A stretch of 64,000 nt of DNA from assembly GCF_042879035.1 (NCBI RefSeq), contig NZ_JBIAOU010000003.1, forward strand, positions 124,001 through 188,000, in the 5' to 3' direction. This DNA comes from Rhodococcus_G sp042879035 (GTDB lineage Bacteria; Actinomycetota; Actinomycetes; Mycobacteriales; Mycobacteriaceae). A program made the translations under genes and the position numbers. The notes beneath the pieces are model-generated. The model made no database searches. It was not told the DNA's origin and worked only from the letters and a program-made list of their open reading frames with translations. Shown piece by piece: positions 25,127-33,203 of the stretch (position 1 is its first letter; each line of letters opens with the position of its first letter).

Positions 25127-26739
25127 GCACACACACCTCCGACGGTCCGTTGCTCACGGTCAGTGGTCTGCACGTCGCCTACGGGGACGCGAACGACCCG
25201 GTCGCCGCCGTCGACGGTGTCGACCTCACCGTCTCGCGCGGCGAAGTGGTCGCCGTGGTCGGCGAATCCGGTTCCGGGAAGTCGACGACCGCGCACGCGA
25301 TCATCGGTCTGCTCTCCGGGAGCGGCCGCGTCATCGGCGGCACCGTCACGTTCGACGGTCAGCGCCTCGACACCCTCTCCGACCGGGCCTTCGAGAAGGT
25401 ACGCGGAGTCCGCATCGGGCTGGTCCCGCAGGACCCGACGACGTCCCTGAACCCGGTGATCCGCATCGGCGACCAGATCGCCGAGGTGCTGCGCATCCAC
25501 GGCGTCGCGGACCGCCGCTCCGCGAAGGTGGAGGCCCTGCGGATCCTCGACGAAGCCGGCATCGACAATCCGGAACTGCGAGCCGGGCAGTACCCGCAGG
25601 ACCTGTCCGGCGGACAGCGTCAGCGTGTGCTCATCGGCATCGCGCTGGCCTGCCACCCCGACCTCGTCATCGCCGACGAACCCACCAGTGCCCTCGACGT
25701 CACCGTGCAGCGGCGCATCCTCGACCATCTCGACGCCCGCATCGCCGAACGCGGCACCGCGGTCCTGCTCATCACGCACGACCTCGGTGTCGCCGCCGAT
25801 CGCGCGGACCGCATCGTGGTCATGCAGCGGGGCCGGGTCGTGGAGGCGGGACCGACGCGGCAGGTCCTGGACGACCCGCAGCACGAGTACACGCGCTCGT
25901 TGCTCGCCGCGGCGCCCAGCCTCGCCGACGGGCCCGTGCGCCCCGACCGAGGCGCGGCCGCACCCCTGCTCAGCGTGTCCGCGGTGTCGAAGACGTTCCG
26001 GGTGGACCGACGCCACTCGCTCGACGCGGTCAGGAACGTCTCGTTCGAGGTGCCGCGCGGGCGGACGCTGTCGCTGGTCGGCGAATCCGGCTCCGGGAAG
26101 TCCACGGTCGCGCGGATCGCGATCCGGCTCGAGACCGCCACGTCCGGGACGGTCCGCTTCGACGGCGAGGACATCACCGGGCTGCGCGGCCGGGACCTGC
26201 GGGCCCTGCGGCGCCGGGTGCAGATCGTGCACCAGAATCCGTACGCCGCGCTGAATCCGAAGCTGCGGATCCGGGACATCGTCGCCGAACCGTTGGGAGC
26301 CTTCGGGATCGGGACCAGGAGCGAACGCGTCCGCCGGGTCGGGGAACTGCTCGACCACGTCGCGCTGTCCGCGACGCACCTCGATCGTCGACCCGCGGAA
26401 CTGTCGGGTGGCCAGCGCCAGCGGGTGGAGATCGCCCGTGCCCTCGCACTGCAACCGGATCTGCTGGTCCTCGACGAGCCGGTGTCCGCACTCGACGTGT
26501 CGGTGCAGGCGCAGATCCTGGACCTGCTCACCGAACTGCAGGACGAGCTGGGACTGAGCTACCTGTTCATCTCGCACGACCTGGCGGTGGTTCGCCAGAT
26601 CAGCGACAACGTCGCCGTGATGCGCGCCGGTGAGGTGGTCGAATTCGGCTCCACCGCAGATATTTTCGACAGTCCGCAACACGAGTACACCAGGGTGCTG
26701 CTCGATGCGATCCCCGGGAAGGTTCGACATGTCCGATAG
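25123..26739 (+). CDS. Fused ABC transporter ATPase (DppD-DppF type)
   Basis: 538 residues carrying two complete ATPase modules. Module 1 has Walker A GESGSGKST, signature LSGGQRQRV and Walker B VIADEPTSALD; module 2 repeats them as GESGSGKST, LSGGQRQRV and VLDEPVSALD. Each has the oligopeptide-type extension after the domain (DDPQHEYTRSLL and DSPQHEYTRVLL). So one polypeptide replaces the usual DppD/DppF pair. Start ATG 25123 overlaps the permease stop by four bases, and the stop overlaps the next gene. Confidence 0.94.
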   Translation: MSTHTSDGPLLTVSGLHVAYGDANDPVAAVDGVDLTVSRGEVVAVVGESGSGKSTTAHAIIGLLSGSGRVIGGTVTFDGQRLDTLSDRAFEKVRGVRIGLVPQDPTTSLNPVIRIGDQIAEVLRIHGVADRRSAKVEALRILDEAGIDNPELRAGQYPQDLSGGQRQRVLIGIALACHPDLVIADEPTSALDVTVQRRILDHLDARIAERGTAVLLITHDLGVAADRADRIVVMQRGRVVEAGPTRQVLDDPQHEYTRSLLAAAPSLADGPVRPDRGAAAPLLSVSAVSKTFRVDRRHSLDAVRNVSFEVPRGRTLSLVGESGSGKSTVARIAIRLETATSGTVRFDGEDITGLRGRDLRALRRRVQIVHQNPYAALNPKLRIRDIVAEPLGAFGIGTRSERVRRVGELLDHVALSATHLDRRPAELSGGQRQRVEIARALALQPDLLVLDEPVSALDVSVQAQILDLLTELQDELGLSYLFISHDLAVVRQISDNVAVMRAGEVVEFGSTADIFDSPQHEYTRVLLDAIPGKVRHVR

Positions 26740-27877
26740 TTCAGGTGTGCTGGTGGGGATCGAGTTCGTCGGAACCGGCGCGCACCCCGCATCGTGGCGA
26801 CGCGGCGACTCCCGCGCCGAGGATCTCTTCACCGGCGGCTACTGGACCGACCTGGTGGGCGCCGCCGACCGTGCGGGTACGGACCTCGCCTTCCTGCCCG
26901 ACGCCTTCGGGGTGTCCACCACGCCCGGCACCGTGCGCGGCCGGCTCGAGGCGGTCGGGGTGGCCGCCCGCCTGTCCGCCGTGACGTCGCGGATCGGGCT
27001 GATCCCCACCGCGACCGTCACGCACACCGAACCGTTCCACGTGGCCAAGGCGATTCAGTCCCTCGACCACACCACCCGCGGTCGGGCCGGCTGGCAGGTG
27101 GCCGTGTCCGCGGGCGACGACCAGGCGGCCCTGTTCGGGCGCAAGGACGTCCAGGACATCGCGTCGCTGTGGGCCGAGGCCGACGAGGCCGTCGAGGTTG
27201 CGGTGCGGTTGTGGGACAGTTGGGAGGACGACGCGGAGATCCGGGACCTCGCGACGGGACGCTTCGTCGACCGCGACAAGCTGCACTACATCGACTTCAC
27301 CGGGGAGCACTTCTCCGTCAAGGGTCCGTCCATCACACCGCGGTCACCGCAGGGGCTGCCCGTCGTCGCGGTCGCGGCGAGCGACGAGCCGTCCCTCGCG
27401 CTGGCCGCGGCCCGCGCCGACATCGTGCGGATCACCGCCCCGGACGTGCGCAGCGCCGCCGCCCTCGCCGCGGAGGTGCGCGCCCGCGCGGAAGGGCGAC
27501 CCGTGACGGTCCTGCTGGACGTCGACGTGCTCCTCGCCGCCGACACGGCGGCCGCCGCCGCGGACCTGGTCCGCCTCGACGAGTGGGCGGGGTCGGAGTA
27601 CGCGTCGGATTCGCTGCGGTACCTGGGTGATCCGGACGGTCTCGTCGAGCTGCTGCGCAGTGGTGCACTTGTGGAGTCCCCGCCGTCCGAAAGTGCACCA
27701 CTGCGACAGCACGGAGTCGACGGCGTCGTGCTGCGGCCGCTCGCCCTCGCGTCGACGCTCGAACTGCTCACCACCCGGGTGCTGCCCGCGCTGCGTCCCG
27801 CGCCCCGCGCCGGCACGACGGTTCGCGAGCGGCTGGGTCTGCCGCGTCCCGCCAGCCGCTACGCCACCTCTCACTGA
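26729..27877 (+). CDS. LLM-class flavin-dependent oxidoreductase carrying an in-frame palindromic insertion
   Basis: 382 residues from ATG 26729, translationally coupled to the transporter. Shares HTEPFHVAKAIQSLDHTTRGR, RLWDSWEDDAEIRD, RDKLHYIDF and GPSITPRSPQGLP with the operon 1 products at 11072 and 13699. Near residue ~315 it carries an extra stretch, GALVESPPSESAPLRQ, that both paralogs lack. The DNA coding for it (27657-27704, 48 bases) is a palindromic repeat seen again at 34216-34261. The insert keeps the frame and lies in a surface-like region before the C-terminal helices, so the enzyme may still be active. Confidence 0.88.
   Translation: MSDSSGVLVGIEFVGTGAHPASWRRGDSRAEDLFTGGYWTDLVGAADRAGTDLAFLPDAFGVSTTPGTVRGRLEAVGVAARLSAVTSRIGLIPTATVTHTEPFHVAKAIQSLDHTTRGRAGWQVAVSAGDDQAALFGRKDVQDIASLWAEADEAVEVAVRLWDSWEDDAEIRDLATGRFVDRDKLHYIDFTGEHFSVKGPSITPRSPQGLPVVAVAASDEPSLALAAARADIVRITAPDVRSAAALAAEVRARAEGRPVTVLLDVDVLLAADTAAAAADLVRLDEWAGSEYASDSLRYLGDPDGLVELLRSGALVESPPSESAPLRQHGVDGVVLRPLALASTLELLTTRVLPALRPAPRAGTTVRERLGLPRPASRYATSH
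27658..27703. repeat. Palindromic repeat, family 1, copy A (inside a coding sequence)
   Basis: 46 bp with inverted ends CAGTGGTGCACTT and AAGTGCACCACTG. Read on the minus strand, its first 24 bases are identical to copy B at 34216-34261, and total length is the same. It is inserted in frame in an LLM gene. Confidence 0.85.
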
Positions 27878-27891
27878 AGGGATCGATCACG

Positions 27892-29277
27892 ATGTCACGC
27901 ACCACCGCTCGCAAGCAGGTGCACCTCGCGGCCCACTTCCCCGGCGTCAACAACACGACGGTGTGGGCGGACCCGGAGTCGAGGAGCCAGATCGACTTCG
28001 ACTCGTTCCTGCACCTGGCCCGCACCGCGGAACGCGGACTGTTCGACTTCTTCTTCCTCGCCGAGGGGCTGCGTCTGCGCGAACACCGCGGCCGGATCCA
28101 CGATCTCGACGTCGTCGGCAGGCCGGACACACTGACGGTGCTCGAGGCGCTCGCGGGTGCGACCACCCACCTCGGGTTGGCGGGCACGATCAACACGACG
28201 TTCAACGAGCCGTACGAACTCGCCAAGCAGTTCGCGACCCTGGACCACCTGTCCGGCGGCCGTGCCGCGTGGAACATGGTGACCTCGTCGGACGCGTTCA
28301 CGGGTGAGAACTTCCGCCGCGGTGGCTATCTCGACCACTCACAGCGCTACGTGCGGGCGGGCGAGCTGATCGACGCCGCCCGGACGCTGTGGGACAGTTG
28401 GCGTCCCGGCGCGCCGGTGATCGACCGGGAGAAGGGGATCTTCGCCGCGGACGGCGACGTCGACCCGTTCGACATCCGCACCACGCAGTTCGACATCCGC
28501 GGACGCTTCGAGGTCCCGCGCAGCCCGCAGGGACACCCGGTTCTGTTGCAGGCCGGCGACTCCGACGAGGGCCGTGAGTTCGGTGCCGCCAAGGCCGACG
28601 CGATCTTCACGGGGCACGGCACCCTGGAGGAGGGCCGCGCGTTCTTCGCCGACGTCAAGGGCCGGCTCGCGAAGTACGGGCGCCGGCCCGACGAACTGAA
28701 GATCCTGCCCGCCGCGACGTTCGTGCTCGGCGACTCCGCCGAGGACGCGCAGGAGCGGGCCCGGCACATCCGGCTGCAGCAGGTGGGCCCGCAGACCGCG
28801 ATCGCGTTCCTGGAACAGGTCTGGGGGCGGGATCTGTCCGGTTACGACCCCGACGGCCCGCTGCCCGCCATCGAGCCGGAGGACAACGTCACCATCACCC
28901 GCGGACGCGTCCGGCACGCCACGGACCCGCGCGCGGTCGCGCTGACGTGGCGGGAGAAGGCGGAAGCCGAGAACCTCAGCATCCGTGAGCTCATCATCGA
29001 GGTCACCGCCCGCCAGCAGTTCGTCGGGACGGCGCAGCAGGTCGCCGACGAGATCGACACCTACGTGCAGACCGATGCCAGCGACGGCTTCATCCTCGTC
29101 CCGCACCTGACGCCCGGCGGTCTGGACGAATTCGTCGACACCGTCGTTCCGCTGCTGCAGGAGAAGGGCAGCTTCCGTACGGCGTACGACGGCGGCACGC
29201 TGCGTGACCACCTCGGACTGCGCCACCCCCATGCCGACAACGTCGACATCGACATCGAAGGAGTTCGTGCCTCATGA
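27892..29277 (+). CDS. NtaA/SnaA/DszA-family FMN-dependent monooxygenase
   Basis: 461 residues from ATG 27892. FDFFFLAEGLRLREHRG, AGTINTTFNEPYELAKQFATLD, AWNMVTSSDAFTGENFRRGG and PQGHPVLLQAGDSDEGREF mark the DszA/NtaA group. It is the close paralog of the product at 14948. It ends in FVGTAQQVADEIDTYVQTDASDGF and an Asp/Val-rich tail. It follows the type 1 LLM gene as in operon 1, so the pair is a repeated two-gene unit. The stop overlaps the DUF1684 start. Confidence 0.89.
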   Translation: MSRTTARKQVHLAAHFPGVNNTTVWADPESRSQIDFDSFLHLARTAERGLFDFFFLAEGLRLREHRGRIHDLDVVGRPDTLTVLEALAGATTHLGLAGTINTTFNEPYELAKQFATLDHLSGGRAAWNMVTSSDAFTGENFRRGGYLDHSQRYVRAGELIDAARTLWDSWRPGAPVIDREKGIFAADGDVDPFDIRTTQFDIRGRFEVPRSPQGHPVLLQAGDSDEGREFGAAKADAIFTGHGTLEEGRAFFADVKGRLAKYGRRPDELKILPAATFVLGDSAEDAQERARHIRLQQVGPQTAIAFLEQVWGRDLSGYDPDGPLPAIEPEDNVTITRGRVRHATDPRAVALTWREKAEAENLSIRELIIEVTARQQFVGTAQQVADEIDTYVQTDASDGFILVPHLTPGGLDEFVDTVVPLLQEKGSFRTAYDGGTLRDHLGLRHPHADNVDIDIEGVRAS

Positions 29278-30083
29278 CCACCACGCCCGACCAGTTCCGC
29301 GAGAGTTGGGAGCACTGGCACTCGGCCCGCGAGGCCGCACTGTCGGAGCCGGACGGCTGGCTCGGACTGACCGCACTGCACTGGCTCGACGACCAGCCGA
29401 CCGCCCTCGACGGGGTGCCCGGACTGTGGCATGTCGACGGCGACACCGTCGTGCACAGTGGCACCCCGGAGACCGGGATCCTCACGCCCGCCGAAGGGGC
29501 GCCCGGTGTCCGGGTGGCGCTGGGGGAGAGATCGGCGGAGGTCATCCGCCGCACCGGACGCTACGCGGTCCGCATCCACGACCCGAAGGCGCCCGCGCTG
29601 GCCTCGTTCGCCGGGATCCCGGTCTACGAACCGGAACCCGCGTGGGTGGTCTCGGGCCGGTTCACCGCGTTCCCGGAGCGGCGGATCGTCGTCACCGGCG
29701 CCGTGGTCGACGGACTCGAGCATCGCCACCCCGCGGTGGGGACGGTGACGTTCGAGCACGGCGGCACCGAGCACACCGTCACCGTGTTCGGCGACGGCAG
29801 TGGCCCGACCAGGCTGCTGTTCACCGACGCGACCAGCGGCGTCACCACCTATCCGGCGGCGCGCATCCTGCACATCGCGGCGCCGGCCGCCGACGGCACG
29901 GTGACCCTCGACCTCACCCGCGCGGAAAACCTGCCGTGCGCCTTCACCGACGCCGCGACGTGCCCGATCGCGCCGGCCGAGAACCGGCTGCCCTTCGCAG
30001 TCGAGGCGGGCGAGCGCAACCCTCGCCTGCCCGGCGGTGCCGTGCGCCAGGGCAGTACCGAGACTCAGGAAGTGTCCGCATGA
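29274..30083 (+). CDS. DUF1684 protein
   Basis: 269 residues from ATG 29274. WEHWHSAREAALSEPDGWLGLTALHWLDD at the N-terminus and the C-terminal PCAFTDAATCPIAPAENRLP are the two conserved blocks of DUF1684, a family without known biochemistry. The invariant CAFT...CP...ENRLP cluster suggests a binding or catalytic site. It overlaps both neighbours by four bases, so it is cotranslated with LLM monooxygenases in the SAM-controlled operon. That context suggests a role in handling an oxidised sulfur compound or its product; this is inference only. Confidence 0.88.
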   Translation: MTTTPDQFRESWEHWHSAREAALSEPDGWLGLTALHWLDDQPTALDGVPGLWHVDGDTVVHSGTPETGILTPAEGAPGVRVALGERSAEVIRRTGRYAVRIHDPKAPALASFAGIPVYEPEPAWVVSGRFTAFPERRIVVTGAVVDGLEHRHPAVGTVTFEHGGTEHTVTVFGDGSGPTRLLFTDATSGVTTYPAARILHIAAPAADGTVTLDLTRAENLPCAFTDAATCPIAPAENRLPFAVEAGERNPRLPGGAVRQGSTETQEVSA

Positions 30084-31210
30084 CGCGCGTGCCGTTGTCG
30101 GTGCTGGACCTGTCGCCGATCAGCGCGGGTGGCACCGCCGCCCAGGCGCTGCGCAACACCGTCGACCTCGCACGGCACGCCGAACAGTGGGGCTACCGAC
30201 GCTACTGGGTCGCCGAGCACCACTTCGTCGGCGTGGCGTCGTCGTCCCCCGCCGTGTTGATCGGGGCGATCGCCGCGGCCACCGAGCACATCCGCGTCGG
30301 CTCCGCCGCCGTGCAGCTCGGCCATCACACCGCCGCCGCGGTCGTCGAGGCGTTCGGCACTCTCGACGCGCTCCACCCGGGCCGCATCGATCTCGGTCTC
30401 GGACGGTCCGGGCAACGCAGCGCCGAGGCGTTGGCCGCGGCGCAGTCCGGTCCGGTCGAGCCTCCCCGGCGCGAGACGGTGGTCCGGGACGGTGTGGTCA
30501 TCCCGCCGCCGTACTCGTTCGGTGCGCTGTCACCTCGGTTCGCGGCCGGATTCGGCGTCCTGCAGCAGCCGGGTGCGCAGGCCCCGGATTTCGCCGCGCA
30601 GGTCGGCGACATCCGTGCGCTGCTCGAGGGCACCTACCGGACTCCCGACGGTGTCGACCTGCACGCCGCGCCCGGTGAGGGCGCGCAGCTCGAGACGTGG
30701 ATCTTCGGGTCCAGCGCCGGCCCCTCCGCCGAACTCGCGGGGCGCCTGGGGTTGCCGTTCGGGGCGAACTACCACGTCAGTCCCGGCACCACCGTCGAGG
30801 CGGTGGCGGCCTACCGGGCCGCGTTCCGCCCGTCCGCGGTGCTCGCCGAACCGTACGTGGTGGTCTCCGCCGACGCCGTGGTCGCCGAAACCGACAGTGA
30901 AGCACGGCAACTCGCGTCCACCTTCGGTCACTGGACGTACAGCATCCGGTCCGGGCACGGTGCCGTCCCGTACCCCGACCCGGACACCGCGGAGCCCCTG
31001 ACCGAGGAGCAGTTGACGCTCGTCGAGGACAGGCTCGTCACCCAGTTCGTCGGTGCGCCCGCCACCGTCGCGGACCGGCTCGCGGCACTGCAACGGGTCA
31101 CCGGTGCCGACGAACTCGTCGTCACGTCCGTGACCCACCGCCACCGTGACCGGCTGCGCTCGTACGAGCTGCTGGCCAGGGAGTGGGGGCTCGGCCTGCG
31201 CGCGGCGTGA
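30080..31210 (+). CDS. LLM-class oxidoreductase (luciferase-like), last gene of operon 2
   Basis: 376 residues from ATG 30080, overlapping the previous stop in ATGA. PLSVLDLSPISAGGTAAQALRNTVDLARHAE and YWVAEHHFVGVASSSPAVLIG are diagnostic of the MsnO8/YvbT-like LLM subgroup, different from the other LLM types in the operon. HPGRIDLGLGRSGQ follows. The C-terminal QFVGAPATVADRLAALQ block is complete. The subgroup uses flavin and many members are uncharacterised. A palindromic element follows the stop. Confidence 0.88.
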   Translation: MTRVPLSVLDLSPISAGGTAAQALRNTVDLARHAEQWGYRRYWVAEHHFVGVASSSPAVLIGAIAAATEHIRVGSAAVQLGHHTAAAVVEAFGTLDALHPGRIDLGLGRSGQRSAEALAAAQSGPVEPPRRETVVRDGVVIPPPYSFGALSPRFAAGFGVLQQPGAQAPDFAAQVGDIRALLEGTYRTPDGVDLHAAPGEGAQLETWIFGSSAGPSAELAGRLGLPFGANYHVSPGTTVEAVAAYRAAFRPSAVLAEPYVVVSADAVVAETDSEARQLASTFGHWTYSIRSGHGAVPYPDPDTAEPLTEEQLTLVEDRLVTQFVGAPATVADRLAALQRVTGADELVVTSVTHRHRDRLRSYELLAREWGLGLRAA

Positions 31211-31220
31211 CCGGCGCTCG

Positions 31221-31292
31221 TTCCCCGATGTCACGGCAGCGGTCGTCCGTCATACCAGCGGTCGCCGAGGCGGCCGATGTGACATCGGGGAT
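31221..31292. repeat. Palindromic repeat, family 2, long copy
   Basis: 12-bp perfect arms CCCCGATGTCAC (31223-31234) and GTGACATCGGGG (31279-31290) around a GC-rich core with GGTCGCCGAGGCGGCC. It shares both ends and the GTCGCCGAG core with the element at 5240-5295. It separates the convergent operon 2 and VOC genes and may end both transcripts. Confidence 0.75.
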
Positions 31293-31301
31293 CCCGGGCG
31301 G

Positions 31302-31778
31302 TTACCGGCCGGCGTAGGCCCTCTTCAGCGCGTCGATGTCGAGTTTGGTCATCTGGAGCATGGCCTGCACCGCGCGCTGCGCGCCCTCCGGGTCGGGGCC
31401 CCCGATCACCGACTGCAGCTCTCCCGGCACGATCTGCCAGGACACGCCGTACTTGTCCTTGAGCCATCCGCACTGCGACTCCTCGCCGCCGTCCGCGGTC
31501 AGTGCGGCCCAGTACTCGTCGACCTCGGCCTGGTCGGCGCAGTCGACCTGGAACGAGATCGCCTCGGTGAACGAGAACTCGGGTCCTCCGTTGAGGGCGG
31601 TGAAGGTCTGGCCGTCGAGGGTGAACTCGACGGTCATCGCGGTGCCCGCCGGCTTCGGCATGCCCTCGCCGTAACGGCTGACCTCGCCGATGGACCCGTT
31701 CTTGAAGACGGACGTGTAGAAGGCGGCCGCCTCCTCCGCCTCGGAGTCGAACCACAGGCAGGGCGTGAACTTCTGCAT
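31302..31778 (-). CDS. VOC-family protein (PhnB-like)
   Basis: 158 residues. Starts FTPCLWFDSEAEEAAAFYTSVFKN, with the PCLWFDxxAEEAAxFYxSxF signature of the PhnB/3-demethylubiquinone-methyltransferase-like VOC family, then FTALNGGPEFSFTEAISF and the CGWLKDKYGVSWQIVP block typical of the second beta-alpha-beta-beta-beta unit. These small dimeric proteins can act as dioxygenases, antibiotic-binding proteins or isomerases. No metal-site assignment is attempted. Confidence 0.9.
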   Translation of the reverse strand: MQKFTPCLWFDSEAEEAAAFYTSVFKNGSIGEVSRYGEGMPKPAGTAMTVEFTLDGQTFTALNGGPEFSFTEAISFQVDCADQAEVDEYWAALTADGGEESQCGWLKDKYGVSWQIVPGELQSVIGGPDPEGAQRAVQAMLQMTKLDIDALKRAYAGR

Positions 31779-31928
31779 GATGCGCCAATCCTTTCCATCG
31801 GAGCGGTGTCATGTGTGCAGACCAGTGTGCGCGCCGGAACTCATCGGCGGGGGTCGGTCGCGTGCGTCGCGACGTGGAGCCACTCGGCTGCTTCGGCCGG
31901 GATCCGGGTGTGCCCGGCCGGCGAATCG

Positions 31929-32459
31929 TCAGAAGCGGCGGATCTGGTTGATCGGCGGCAGTTCCGACAGCGGCGTCAACCCGATCGGCACGCCGACCCC
32001 GTAGGCGTTGAACACCTGGCCGAAGCCCGCGTAGATACCGACGTGGTCGTTGACGGCACGGAAGGTGATGATGTCGCCGGGGGCCATGGCCGCGAACGGG
32101 ATCGGTGTCCCCACCCAGGCCTGCTGCTGGCTCACCCGCGGCAGTTGCACGCCCGCCTGCCGGAACGCCCACTGCACGAGCCCCGAGCAGTCCCAGGCGT
32201 TCGGTCCCGTACCGCCCCACAGGTACGGCTTGCCGGTCTGCGTGGCCGCGGCCGCCAGGGCCGTCAGCCCCGCCGGCGACGAGATGGGCAGCGGGACGGC
32301 GGAGCTGCCGACGCTGACCGACCCGGTCGAACTGCCCGCGCTGCCGAAGGCGAATGCGGGTGCGGCGGGTGCGGTGACGGCACAGACCGTCACCGCACCG
32401 ACCACCACGGCACGGCGGAGCAGGGGGGAACGTCTCTTGCGAACTGTCGATGAATGCAC
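31929..32459 (-). CDS. Secreted NlpC/P60 (C40) peptidoglycan endopeptidase
   Basis: 176 residues from GTG 32459, which has GGAGG 8 bases upstream; longer in-frame starts run into tandem repeats. The N-terminus has KRRSPLLRR, a hydrophobic core and an APAFA cleavage site, so it is exported. The catalytic domain shows KPYLWGGTGPNAWDCSGLVQWAF with the nucleophile Cys, HVGIYAGFG with the His, and a following acidic/polar third residue region. NlpC/P60 enzymes cut the D-Glu-DAP bond in stem peptides. It probably acts in the cell wall in growth or division. Confidence 0.92.
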   Translation of the reverse strand: MHSSTVRKRRSPLLRRAVVVGAVTVCAVTAPAAPAFAFGSAGSSTGSVSVGSSAVPLPISSPAGLTALAAAATQTGKPYLWGGTGPNAWDCSGLVQWAFRQAGVQLPRVSQQQAWVGTPIPFAAMAPGDIITFRAVNDHVGIYAGFGQVFNAYGVGVPIGLTPLSELPPINQIRRF

Positions 32460-32479
32460 GGGCTTGCCTCCGGGATCGG

Positions 32480-32548
32480 TGTTGTTTCTGGAGCCGTGTT
32501 GTTTCTGGAGCCGTGTCGATTTCGTGAACCGTGTTCGTTCCTGAACCG
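32480..32548. repeat. Degenerate 17-bp tandem repeats upstream of the NlpC/P60 gene
   Basis: TGTTGTTTCTGGAGCCG occurs twice exactly (32480-32496, 32497-32513) and then twice with changes (about 32514-32531 and 32532-32548). It lies in the 5' region of the minus-strand gene, 21 bases from its start, and may hold repeated regulator sites. Confidence 0.7.
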
Positions 32549-32734
32549 TGTTGTTCACGCCGCGGAGCCGTCGACACGTCTCGTGTCGTGTCAGCGGCGT
32601 GCGATGAGCGCATGTCCTGCATCCCGTGAATCACGAAGAGATCGCGGTGTGTTACACGTCCTGATTCGGGAGCTCATCTTCCCGTGATCTGCTCCTTCGC
32701 GCTCGAAAACGGGAAGTGATGTGAGGATGGGGAG

Positions 32735-33097
32735 GTGGCAGAAGCTCCGATCGAACCCGAGGAACGTCCCGACGAGCGCTTCACACTCGCCAGCGAACGG
32801 ACCTTCCTCGCCTGGCTCCGTACCTCGCTCGGCATGCTCGCCGGCGGGATCGCGATGGCGCACCTGGTTCCCGAGTTCAGCACCGGCTGGGTTCGCAGCA
32901 GCCTGGGCCTCGTCCTGATCCTGCTGGCCGTCGCGGCCCCTCTCGCCGGACTTCGTCGGTGGTTGCAGGTCCGGCACGCCCTCGAAACCGGCGCCCCGAT
33001 GCCCGCCGAGCGCGACCTCTGGATCTTCGCGATCGGTGTCACCGCGGTCGCCGCGATCGCGGCCGTCGCGGCCGTCGTCGGTCTCGTCGCGACGTGA
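32735..33097 (+). CDS. DUF202 (YidH-like) small membrane protein
   Basis: 120 residues from GTG 32735. ERTFLAWLRTSLGMLAGGIA is the DUF202 signature RTxLAWxRTxLA. Three membrane segments follow at residues ~30-48, ~54-72 and ~95-118. The family is widespread, often in membranes, and has no known function. An inverted repeat CTTCCCGT/ACGGGAAG (32678-32685 and 32709-32716) lies just upstream. Confidence 0.88.
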   Translation: MAEAPIEPEERPDERFTLASERTFLAWLRTSLGMLAGGIAMAHLVPEFSTGWVRSSLGLVLILLAVAAPLAGLRRWLQVRHALETGAPMPAERDLWIFAIGVTAVAAIAAVAAVVGLVAT

Positions 33098-33143
33098 GGC
33101 GACCCGCCGACCCGGCAGGAGCCCGGCTCGTTTAGCGTCGCGA

Positions 33144-33166
33144 GGTGACGTGAAAGCGACGTCACC
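33144..33166. promoter_or_regulatory. Inverted repeat operator candidate upstream of fgd
   Basis: GGTGACGT (33144-33151) and ACGTCACC (33159-33166) are perfect 8-bp arms, 7 bases apart. A TAGCGT matching the -10 pattern TANNNT lies directly upstream (33133-33138), so a bound repressor would block the start of transcription. Confidence 0.5.
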
Positions 33167-33203
33167 CCACGGGAACATCCATCCATTCACACGAGGAGGA
33201 ACG

